Origin: Aquificales bacterium
GTDB taxonomy: Bacteria; Aquificota; Aquificia; Aquificales; Aquificaceae
Assembly (NCBI GenBank): GCA_015491275.1
Contig: WFWF01000150.1
Span: 1-8,508 of the forward strand
Length of the DNA: 8,508 nt
Direction: 5' to 3'
A program made the position numbers and the translations under genes. The notes under the pieces are model-generated. The model worked only from the letters and a program-made list of their open reading frames with translations, made no database searches and was not told where the DNA came from. Of this stretch, positions 1-5,758 are shown piece by piece; the stretch's first letter is position 1, and each line of letters opens with the position of its first letter.

Positions 1-2
1 AT

Positions 3-1184
3 AAGCAAGATTTTATAGGACCTTCCTTTGAACGCATAAAGAAGGCATGTCAATACATAGGGAATCCTCAAAAGATGTTCCAATCCATATTGGTAGGGGG
101 AACAAACGGTAAAGGATCAACCTGTGCTTTTATTGAAAGAATTCTTAGGGAAGAAGGATTCAAAACGGGCTGGTTCGTATCTCCTCATCTTTTGGACGAA
201 AGGGAAAGATGGAGAATAAGGGGTAAACTTATTAATGAAGAAATATTAAGCTATTATGTAAAAGATCTTAAAAGTATATTTGAAAGGTTTAACCTTACCT
301 ACTTTGAGGCGTGTACCCTGTTGGCAATCAAATACTTTTCTGATGAAGGTATTGATATAGGAATATTTGAGGTTGGTATGGGCGGGAGATGGGATGCCAC
401 AAAGGTAGTTAATCCGGAAATAGTTATACTTACAAATGTAGGTAGGGATCACACCAAATGGCTTGGAGATACGATTGAAGATATAGCAAGGGATAAACTG
501 CATCTTTATGTGAAAGGAAAACCGTTTATAATAGGCGAGTTCAGGTACCCCATAGCGGACTTTTTAAACTTATCAAGCGATATTATTATTGGAGGTTATG
601 ACTTTTGTTGTGAAGGTTTTGTAAAAAGGGAAAAGACAATATTAAACAAATATCTTTTTGAAGGGTATAAATTGAAAAGTAGCCCCTTAGGTATGTGGGG
701 TAAATGGCAAATTACCAACGCATCCCTTGCAGTAACCAGCGTATTAAAAACAGTTAATGTAAAGGAAGAAAACTTAAGAAAAGGATTGGAAAAGGCAAAA
801 ATGGAAGGAAGGATGGAAATAATAAGAGAAAAACCGCTCCTTATGGTGGACTGTGCCCATAACTCTCATGCGGTAGGTAAAGTTGTGAAGGAAGTTTTCA
901 AACACTTCGGTAAAATTCGTATAGTATTTTCATCTCTTACGGACAAGGACTGGTTAAGTTCCCTAAGAATAATAAGAACATATACGGAAGTGATATACCT
1001 TTGCAAAATAAAACACCACAGAGCTGAAAGAATAGACAACCTTCTGAGGGAAGCGAAAACTCTGGGATTTAAAAGAATACACGTGTTAGACAGTCCTTCC
1101 GAGATACTGCATATAAATTCTGATCTGCTGTGTGTAGGTTCAATTTACTTCATTGGAGATGTTAAAGGGATGTTAAAATTGTAG
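3..1184 (+). CDS. folC: Folylpolyglutamate synthase / dihydrofolate synthase (FolC), 5' end cut off by the window
   Basis: FolC is a cytoplasmic Mur-ligase-family enzyme that uses ATP to add glutamate to dihydropteroate and/or folates. The P-loop GTNGKGST is encoded at about 99-122. GMGGRWDAT and the VGRDHTKWLGDTIEDIA stretch (Mg/ATP site of the central domain) follow, then GRMEII and VDCAHNSHAV at the start of the C-terminal domain, where the family usually has D-x-AHNPH. The first ATG in frame is at 75, but the open frame continues to the window edge and reads KQDFIGPSFERIKKA then CQYIGNPQK before it. That is the usual FolC N-terminus (GPSxERI...LGNPQ), so 75 is an internal Met and the true start lies before base 1. 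393 residues are visible of a family norm of about 400-430. The EAL-HDOD gene follows 11 bases downstream. Whether the enzyme does one or both reactions cannot be told from sequence alone. Confidence 0.93.
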   Translation, partial: KQDFIGPSFERIKKACQYIGNPQKMFQSILVGGTNGKGSTCAFIERILREEGFKTGWFVSPHLLDERERWRIRGKLINEEILSYYVKDLKSIFERFNLTYFEACTLLAIKYFSDEGIDIGIFEVGMGGRWDATKVVNPEIVILTNVGRDHTKWLGDTIEDIARDKLHLYVKGKPFIIGEFRYPIADFLNLSSDIIIGGYDFCCEGFVKREKTILNKYLFEGYKLKSSPLGMWGKWQITNASLAVTSVLKTVNVKEENLRKGLEKAKMEGRMEIIREKPLLMVDCAHNSHAVGKVVKEVFKHFGKIRIVFSSLTDKDWLSSLRIIRTYTEVIYLCKIKHHRAERIDNLLREAKTLGFKRIHVLDSPSEILHINSDLLCVGSIYFIGDVKGMLKL

Positions 1185-1195
1185 AGAAGTGAAAC

Positions 1196-2419
1196 ATGTA
1201 TGTGCTTTTGAGACAACCTATTTTTGATATAAATAAAGAAATATCCTTTTATGAGGTATTCCTGCAAGAAAGCTCCTTGGGAAAACATCCCCCGGATATG
1301 GATCCCCTTAAGGCAACATCAATAACCATAGACATTATTACAGAACTTACGCCGTCAAAGGTGGGAAACGGAAAAAAAGTATTCGTTAATGTACCCGCCA
1401 TATTTCTTGAAGCATCCATGTTTGAACTATTACCGCCGGAATTTGTAGGAATAGAGCTTGTTGAGAACAAATCTATAACTAATCAACTACTTGAAGCTAT
1501 AAACATACTCGTTGATACGGGTTATGACTTATGCGTGGACGATTTCGGCTATGAAAATATAAACTATCTACCCCTTGTAAACAAATGCACCTATGTTAAG
1601 ATAAACTGGCTTCAGAGACCAAAAGAGCTTTATGAACTGAAGGCTGTAATAGATTCGCTTAAAGAAATGAATAAAAAGGTGATAGTAAAGAATATTGAGA
1701 CGGAAGAAGACTTCAATCAGGCATCCCTCCTTGGCTTTGACTATTTTCAGGGTTTTTACCTTGCTAAGCCCCAACCCGTTAGGGATCCAAAAACCCTAAA
1801 CCTTCTAAGAACAACCATAATCCAGCTGTATGAAGCAATAAAAAAGGAGGATATAAAAAAGATAACGGAAATAATAGAAAGGGATGTGGGAGCAACATTC
1901 AAGTTATTAAAATTTGTTAACTCCGTATATTTCAGCAGGATAAGAAAAATATCCTCTGTTGAGGAAGCGGTCAGCTACCTGGGATTAAATAATATAGCCA
2001 ACTTTGTTCTATCCGTAGCCATATCGGAGATGTTTGCCTCAGAAGAAGAACAGTATCTCTGGGAAAAATCCCTGAACAGGGCACTCCTTGCGGAGTATCT
2101 TGCGGACATATATGTACCCCATCTAAAACAAAAAGCTTACATAGTGGGGCTGTTCTCCCTTATAGGGGAAATAATGAACAGCAGACCCGAGGATATAGCA
2201 AGGGAATTAAGGTTAGATCCGGAAATAATTGAAGCTTATGAAACAAGGAAGAACGATCTCGGTTTTATTCTTTCCATAATAGAACTCCTTGAAGATAAAA
2301 AGGAAAAAGATATAGTCAATAAGGTGGCTAAGATACTTAAAACAACACCAGAAAAGATTGAGGAAGCAATTTTAAAGGCGAGGGAGGAAGCAGAGAACCT
2401 TTCCTCCCTTATAAAGTAG
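1196..2419 (+). CDS. EAL-HDOD domain signalling protein (YuxH-like), EAL domain probably catalytically dead
   Basis: 407 residues. The N-terminal half (about 1-200) is an EAL domain: RQPIFD, YEVF in place of YEAL (E20 kept), FVNVP (N65), IELVEN (E90), VDDFG (D115, D116), VKIN (K135) and DYFQGF (Q185) match the c-di-GMP phosphodiesterase metal/substrate residues. The AEGVE element reads VKNIE, so the general-base Glu is Lys165. The C-terminal half (about 205-405) is an HDOD domain, with GATFKLLKFVNS at 232-243, KISSVEEAVSYLGL at 251-264 and VGLFSLIGEIM at 317-327. Known members of this two-domain family include Bacillus YuxH and Vibrio CdgJ, which act in signalling or motility. Here I infer a c-di-GMP binder or protein scaffold rather than a hydrolase. 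The start ATG lies 11 bases after the folC stop, with only a weak SD, suggesting coupling to folC. Its stop touches the ccsA stop on the other strand. Confidence 0.88.
   Translation: MYVLLRQPIFDINKEISFYEVFLQESSLGKHPPDMDPLKATSITIDIITELTPSKVGNGKKVFVNVPAIFLEASMFELLPPEFVGIELVENKSITNQLLEAINILVDTGYDLCVDDFGYENINYLPLVNKCTYVKINWLQRPKELYELKAVIDSLKEMNKKVIVKNIETEEDFNQASLLGFDYFQGFYLAKPQPVRDPKTLNLLRTTIIQLYEAIKKEDIKKITEIIERDVGATFKLLKFVNSVYFSRIRKISSVEEAVSYLGLNNIANFVLSVAISEMFASEEEQYLWEKSLNRALLAEYLADIYVPHLKQKAYIVGLFSLIGEIMNSRPEDIARELRLDPEIIEAYETRKNDLGFILSIIELLEDKKEKDIVNKVAKILKTTPEKIEEAILKAREEAENLSSLIK
2382..2408. terminator. Inverted repeat at the convergent junction, possible bidirectional terminator
   Basis: GGGAGGAA at 2382-2389 and TTCCTCCC at 2401-2408 form a perfect 8-bp stem with an 11-base loop. 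It lies inside the last codons of the EAL-HDOD gene, just beyond the ccsA stop as read from the other strand. There is no clean T-run on either side (TTATAAAG on +, TCGCCTTTAAAATT on -), so it is not a classical intrinsic terminator. One such repeat could arise by chance in a window this long; only the location makes it notable. Confidence 0.3.
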
Positions 2420-3355
2420 TTACTCTCCCGCGTAGCTGTGAAGGCCGGGGAAGTAAAGGTTTATAGCAAAGAAACATATCAAAACAGTAATGAATCCGAA
2501 TACAGCAAGCCACGCAACCCTGTTACCCCGCCAACCCATAAGCTGTCTTGCATGAAGATAGGCACCGAAGAATAACCACACTATAAGGGACCAAACCTCC
2601 TTAGGATCCCAGCTCCAGTATCCCCCCCACGCCTCATTAGCCCATGCAGCACCAAGTATTATGGAAGCGGTCCAGACAGGGAAAGATATGGCTATAGCCT
2701 TATAAGCCACTTCGTCAAGGATATTCTCCGAAGGCAATATCTTCTGAATCAACCTATTGTTCTTAAAATTTGCTTTAAGAAGATATGCTGTAGCAGCACC
2801 GAAAGCTACCGTAAATCCAGCATACCCGAAGAAAGCTGTAATAACATGAAAGTAAAGCCAGTAGCTCCTGAGGGCGGGCATCAAAGGAGTTAAATCCTTA
2901 TTCGCCTTAAACATTGCAAAGGCATAAATTCCGAGAATGGCAGGTAATACAAATATGGATATAACTCTTATACCGTACTTTCTTTCAAGGAACAGATACA
3001 TACTTCCGCCTATGAATGCCCAAAAGGTCAATGCTTCAAAGAGATTACTCCACGGCGGGTGGAATATGCCGAGATTGTAGCTGTCAATACTTCTCCTTAT
3101 CATGGCGGTTAGATTTAGGGTTAGAGATAAAAGAAGGGACAAAGTGGATATATTAGCAAGCATCTTCTCCCTTATAAGAGCATTGGCTATGTACAGTATT
3201 GTTGTTAATCCGTACATAAGAAAGGCTGTTTTGTACCAGAATATATTATCAGGTGGTAACAAAGCTAAAACTATGCTTAATAAAATTGCACCGCTGACCC
3301 ATAACAGAGAGGACCCTAATATGCCTTTTTTGGTATCTATGGTAACCTCTTTCAT
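2420..3355 (-). CDS. ccsA: Cytochrome c biogenesis protein CcsA/ResC type (heme delivery, System II)
   Basis: This integral membrane protein of 311 residues, with about eight or nine hydrophobic segments, is from the heme-handling family that delivers heme for covalent attachment to c-type cytochromes on the periplasmic side. The signature tryptophan-rich WWD region spans residues 238-255 (WANEAWGGYWSWDPKEVW). Histidines in family positions are H170 (WLYFHVITAFFGYAG), H268 (AYLHAR) and H306 (GLHSYAG); H99 in FHPPWSNLFEALTFW is an extra candidate. The frame stays open to a GTG at 3370, but GGAGG at 3364-3368 lies 8 bases before the ATG at 3355, so I choose that start. It follows rplI after 32 bases, so it is probably the last gene of the ribosomal protein operon. 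The System II partner ResB/CcsB is not in this window. There is no zero-length doubt at the 3' end: the stop abuts the stop of the convergent gene. Confidence 0.93.
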   Translation of the reverse strand: MKEVTIDTKKGILGSSLLWVSGAILLSIVLALLPPDNIFWYKTAFLMYGLTTILYIANALIREKMLANISTLSLLLSLTLNLTAMIRRSIDSYNLGIFHPPWSNLFEALTFWAFIGGSMYLFLERKYGIRVISIFVLPAILGIYAFAMFKANKDLTPLMPALRSYWLYFHVITAFFGYAGFTVAFGAATAYLLKANFKNNRLIQKILPSENILDEVAYKAIAISFPVWTASIILGAAWANEAWGGYWSWDPKEVWSLIVWLFFGAYLHARQLMGWRGNRVAWLAVFGFITVLICFFAINLYFPGLHSYAGE

Positions 3356-3387
3356 TCCCTTAACCTCCACAGAATATTAACCTAAGT

Positions 3388-3840
3388 TTATTCCCCCTCA
3401 GGGGGTTTGACAATGATTTTTATCCCTACACTCACTTCGGGATGTAATCTCAACACAATATCATATGTACCAACTTGTCTTATCCTCATAGGTATATAAA
3501 CCCTTTTCCTGTCTACATCAAAACCTTTCTCTTTTAATGCATTAACAATATCCGATGATGTCACGGAACCAAAGAGCTTCCCCTTCTCGCCGGTCTGCTT
3601 AATTATTTCAAGAGTAACACCCTCAAGCTTCTCCTTTAACTTCAGTGCTTCTTTCTTTTCTCTCTCAAGCTTCTTAGCCTTCTGCTGTTTTATGGTATTT
3701 ATATGTCTGAGGTTTGAAGGAGTAGCGGGTATAGCTATACCCCTCGGTATAAGATAGTTATTGGCATAACCGTCCTTTACTTCTATAATGTCACCGAAAA
3801 GACCCTTACCTTCCAAATCTTGAACAAGGATAACCTTCAT
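3388..3840 (-). CDS. rplI: 50S ribosomal protein L9
   Basis: L9 binds 23S rRNA near the L1 stalk base and projects from the large subunit, helping reading-frame maintenance. The 150-residue protein has the full two-domain plan. The N-terminal rRNA-binding domain (1-40) contains MKVILVQDLEGKG and GYANNYLIPRGIA. A long charged linking helix covers about 41-75 (Lys/Glu rich). The C-terminal domain (about 84-148) starts with GKLFGSVTSSDI. The length equals the family norm of about 148-150. The ATG has a strong SD (GGAGGG, 5 bases before the start) in the 13-base gap after rpsR. The position after rpsR is the classical rpsF-ssb-rpsR-rplI order. ccsA follows 32 bases downstream. Confidence 0.97.
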   Translation of the reverse strand: MKVILVQDLEGKGLFGDIIEVKDGYANNYLIPRGIAIPATPSNLRHINTIKQQKAKKLEREKKEALKLKEKLEGVTLEIIKQTGEKGKLFGSVTSSDIVNALKEKGFDVDRKRVYIPMRIRQVGTYDIVLRLHPEVSVGIKIIVKPPEGE

Positions 3841-3853
3841 AATAACCCTCCTA

Positions 3854-4072
3854 TTAAATTACAACATAGGGCAACAGGGCAAGTTGTCTTGCCCTTTTTA
3901 TATGAACGGATAGCTTCCTCTGATGCTTGGCACACAAGTTTGTCTGTCTGCGTGACTTTATCTTACCCCTTTCAGAAAGAAACTGTTTCAATTCCTCATA
4001 ATTCTTGTAACTAGGATCCCTATTTTCCGTACAATACATACAAACATTCTTTCCACTCTTTTTTAAATCCAT
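3854..4072 (-). CDS. rpsR: 30S ribosomal protein S18, zinc-binding (C+) form
   Basis: S18 pairs with S6 on the platform of the small subunit, where the pair binds 16S rRNA with S15. The family core is plain: YKNYEELKQFLSERGKI at 22-38, then RRQT, and IKRARQLALLPYV at 58-70. At 72 residues it is of ordinary length. Cys11-x-x-Cys14 (CMYC) and Cys47-x-x-His50 (CAKH) would make a four-ligand zinc site. Many S18 proteins, such as those of E. coli and B. subtilis, have Tyr/Thr/Ala there instead. This is therefore the C+ paralogue type, with zinc binding inferred from the pattern only. The start at 4072 has a very strong SD (GGAGGAGG, 4 bases before ATG) that overlaps the ssb stop region. It sits 11 bases after ssb and 13 before rplI. 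Confidence 0.97.
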   Translation of the reverse strand: MDLKKSGKNVCMYCTENRDPSYKNYEELKQFLSERGKIKSRRQTNLCAKHQRKLSVHIKRARQLALLPYVVI

Positions 4073-4076
4073 AGCA

Positions 4077-4122
4077 CCTCCTCCTAAAAGGGAATCTCGT
4101 CCTCCTCGTCCTTAAAAGGAGG
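4077..4122 (-). promoter_or_regulatory. Possible Shine-Dalgarno-masking stem at the ssb/rpsR border
   Basis: In the mRNA, CCUCCU inside the ssb 3' end (4122-4117) is complementary to AGGAGG (4085-4080), which is part of the rpsR SD. An inner AGG/CCU pairing (4112-4110 with 4091-4089) can extend it after a small internal loop. If formed, it would hide the rpsR SD unless ribosomes are translating the end of ssb, which gives translational coupling. The CCUCCU also encodes Pro-Pro just before the acidic SSB tail, so it may be purely coding. This is inference from complementarity only. Confidence 0.25.
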
Positions 4123-4524
4123 CTCAAGCTTTTTCAAATCCTTCTCTATCTCTTCAACAGAAATATCCTCGCTTTCAATCTCCTCAAGTATCTGTTCCGA
4201 TTTAGGCTTGCTGACGATTTTAACACTCTCCGCTACTATTCTCACTTTGGTTCTCGGCTCCCCCTCACTTGATGTCCACCGCTCCTGACTTAATCTCCCT
4301 TCAACTATAACCATGTATCCCTTTGAAAGCCTTTCAACAAGACCTTCCGCAAATTTACCGTAAGCTTTTATATCAAAGAAGTGACTTTCCTCTTTCCACT
4401 CTTCATTAACTTTATACCTGCGGTTGTAAACTACAGAGAATTCTGTAACAGGCATACCCGAAGGCAGATATCTTATAACCGGATCCCTCACAAGCCTGCC
4501 TACGAGCAACACCTTATTCAACAT
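4084..4524 (-). CDS. ssb: Single-stranded DNA-binding protein
   Basis: SSB coats single-stranded DNA in replication, recombination and repair, and recruits partner proteins through its C-terminal tip. The OB-fold covers about 1-105: MLNKVLLVGRLVRDP, VTEFSVVYNRRYK, the FFDIKAYGKFAE element (typical FxDxxxWGkxAE) and KGYMVIVEGRL. Trp43 and Trp83 are likely DNA-stacking residues. A Glu-rich linker (about 108-138) leads to the acidic tip DEEDEIPF, ending with the conserved -PF. At 146 residues it is slightly short compared with E. coli (about 178) but fits thermophilic homologues. The ATG lies inside the 3' end of rpsF (11-base overlap). The nearest GGAGG is 15 bases before it, too far for ordinary initiation, so translation is probably coupled to rpsF. 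Placement between rpsF and rpsR is a widely conserved order. Confidence 0.97.
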   Translation of the reverse strand: MLNKVLLVGRLVRDPVIRYLPSGMPVTEFSVVYNRRYKVNEEWKEESHFFDIKAYGKFAEGLVERLSKGYMVIVEGRLSQERWTSSEGEPRTKVRIVAESVKIVSKPKSEQILEEIESEDISVEEIEKDLKKLEPPFKDEEDEIPF

Positions 4525-4861
4525 GGGCTTTTATATTAGCCTCCTTTTCCTTTATATTGAAGTTAAGCCATCTTATTACATCCTCGTTAATCTTCATAAA
4601 GAAGTCAAGTTCATTGGGAAGCTGGGGATTGTTGGTTTTATACTGAACTAAAAAGAATCTGCCGTGGTTAAACCCTGCTACTTTATATGCAAGTGTTTTC
4701 AAACCCCAATCCTCCTCGTATAGTATCTCACCCCCTTTCTTTTCAATAAACTTCTTTACTTCCTCAACCTTTCTACTAACCTCCTCGTCGTTTAAGGTCG
4801 GCTTTAATGCAAATACTACTTCATAAAACCTTATAACCCTGTAATGTCTGTATCTCGGCAT
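4514..4861 (-). CDS. rpsF: 30S ribosomal protein S6
   Basis: S6 forms a heterodimer with S18 on the platform of the 30S subunit. The 115-residue protein shows the S6 ferredoxin-like fold pattern: RFYEVVFALKPTLNDEE at 11-27, a helix with KKFIEKKGGEILYEEDWGLKTLAY at about 36-59, GRFFLVQYKT and a final INEDVIRWLNF strand. The DWGxxxLAY and DEDVIRxL-type motifs are diagnostic. The ATG at 4861 has GGAGG at 4869-4873 with 7-base spacing, so the start is secure. It is the first ribosomal gene of the rpsF-ssb-rpsR-rplI cluster and is preceded by a 66-base leader with a hairpin. Its last 11 bases overlap the start of ssb, implying translational coupling. The N-terminus (MPRYRHYRVIRFYE) is slightly longer and more basic than the usual start. 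Confidence 0.97.
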   Translation of the reverse strand: MPRYRHYRVIRFYEVVFALKPTLNDEEVSRKVEEVKKFIEKKGGEILYEEDWGLKTLAYKVAGFNHGRFFLVQYKTNNPQLPNELDFFMKINEDVIRWLNFNIKEKEANIKAHVE

Positions 4862-4867
4862 CCTTTT

Positions 4868-4908
4868 ACCTCCTGGTCTTATGGTCCCGGATTCCTCCGG
4901 AACGAGGC
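4868..4908 (-). promoter_or_regulatory. Structured leader of rpsF, candidate S6:S18 autoregulatory RNA
   Basis: In the mRNA, GUUCCGGA (4903-4896) pairs with UCCGGGAC (4891-4884) through 8 bp, including one G-U, around a GGAA (GNRA-type) tetraloop. Directly next to it, GCCUC (4908-4904) can pair with GAGGU (4872-4868), which is part of the rpsF SD, leaving an 11-base bulge (4883-4873). Autoregulatory leaders bound by S6:S18 through a CCG element are known in front of rpsF operons in many phyla. Two CCG triplets are present here, but I could not fit the published bulge placement exactly, so identity with that motif is inferred. The structure itself is seen in the sequence. Confidence 0.45.
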
Positions 4909-4921
4909 TTAAATCTATTAA

Positions 4922-4930
4922 AGTATATCA
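4922..4930 (-). promoter_or_regulatory. Candidate extended -10 promoter for the rpsF operon
   Basis: The strand reads TGA then TATACT at 4930-4922, where TGA is also the speE stop codon. This is TGN followed by a hexamer one mismatch from TATAAT, the extended -10 pattern that can work without a good -35; I see none. Transcription from here would start near 4915 and give a leader of roughly 50-55 bases containing the hairpin. The ribosomal genes could thus be expressed apart from ksgA-speE. Confidence 0.4.
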
Positions 4931-5758
4931 CATATTGATAAACTTTTTATATACATCTTCGGGTAAGAAGGCATGCTCATGAACAGAAGGGGAATAAAAC
5001 TTCGTTTCTACATCCACAGTTCTTGAAGGCTTTCTCACATCGTATTTTTTTGAACCTATGGAAAAGGTCCACCAGTATCCCGCATAAATTGGTATAACGG
5101 ATGTAAAAAGGTCAACGATGGGGAACACCTTCCTTAAATCTTTCTGAATACGCGAAACCATTTCACCGTGATAAAGAAGGGATTCCGTTTGACCCGCATA
5201 TATCCCCTCTGGCTTTAAGGCGTTGTAAACATGATGGAAAAATTCTTCCGTTATAAGGACATGGGCAAAGCCTACGGGATCCGTTGAATCAACAATAACA
5301 ATATCAAATTCACTATTGCATTCCTTTATATATTTATAACCATCCTCGTTAAGTATTATTGTCCTGCTGTCCTCAAAGCCAGAAGATAGGGTTGGAAAGA
5401 ATCTTTTTGATGCCTCTATCACCTCTTTATCTATATCAACCAATACAACTCTCTTGACACTTTTGTGTTTCAATACCTCCCTTAAGGATCCTCCGTCGCC
5501 CCCTCCTATTATAAGAACATCCTCGGGATTTGGATGAGAAAACATAGGCACATGCACAAGCATCTCATGATAAAAATGTTCATATCTTTCATCCACCTGA
5601 ACAACGCCGTCAAGTATAAGCATCTTTCCGAAGTGCGGGGATTTAACGACGAGTATCTCCTGATATTCACTCTTTTTTTCATAAAGTATGTCCTCTATGG
5701 GATAACAATGCCTTATAGGAGCGTAAGGATCCCTCTCCATGAAGAAAATATCTCTCAT
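4928..5758 (-). CDS. speE: Polyamine aminopropyltransferase (spermidine synthase family)
   Basis: SpeE transfers the aminopropyl group of decarboxylated S-adenosylmethionine to a polyamine or agmatine acceptor. Family motifs, numbered from the ATG, are SEYQEILVV at 30-38, LDGVVQVDERYEHFYHEML at 49-67, GGGDGG at 85-90 (nucleotide-binding loop), VDID at 107-110 and DSTDP at 157-161, whose first Asp is the catalytic acceptor-side residue. AGQTES and YWWTFSIGS follow. The length of 276 is typical. The frame also offers GTG at 5761, but the ATG at 5758 overlaps the ksgA stop as TGATG and has GGAGG about 10 bases before it; the choice changes one residue. It is translationally coupled to ksgA. The acceptor (putrescine, agmatine or a longer amine) cannot be decided. 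Thermophiles often make long or branched polyamines, which stabilise nucleic acids and ribosomes. Confidence 0.94.
   Translation of the reverse strand: MRDIFFMERDPYAPIRHCYPIEDILYEKKSEYQEILVVKSPHFGKMLILDGVVQVDERYEHFYHEMLVHVPMFSHPNPEDVLIIGGGDGGSLREVLKHKSVKRVVLVDIDKEVIEASKRFFPTLSSGFEDSRTIILNEDGYKYIKECNSEFDIVIVDSTDPVGFAHVLITEEFFHHVYNALKPEGIYAGQTESLLYHGEMVSRIQKDLRKVFPIVDLFTSVIPIYAGYWWTFSIGSKKYDVRKPSRTVDVETKFYSPSVHEHAFLPEDVYKKFINM

Noticed and set aside
246..503. Open frame on the - strand inside folC (85 codons).
   Set aside because: It lies wholly within a clearly conserved gene on the other strand, has no recognisable domain, and is the antisense shadow of folC.
3102..3380. 92-codon + strand frame covering the ccsA start region.
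   Set aside because: It covers the ccsA N-terminus and the rplI-ccsA gap in antisense, has no homology that I recognise, and its composition mirrors reversed membrane-segment codons.
3820..4014. 64-codon + strand frame opposite rpsR.
   Set aside because: It is antisense to the conserved S18 gene and without an SD or motif.
1300..5732. GGATCC occurs eight times (starting 1300, 1783, 2604, 4014, 4481, 5277, 5486, 5727), more than base composition suggests.
   Set aside because: Seven of the eight fall on Asp-Pro codon pairs (GAT CCN after a codon ending in G) and one on Gly-Ser; codon and dipeptide use explains them, and spacing is irregular.
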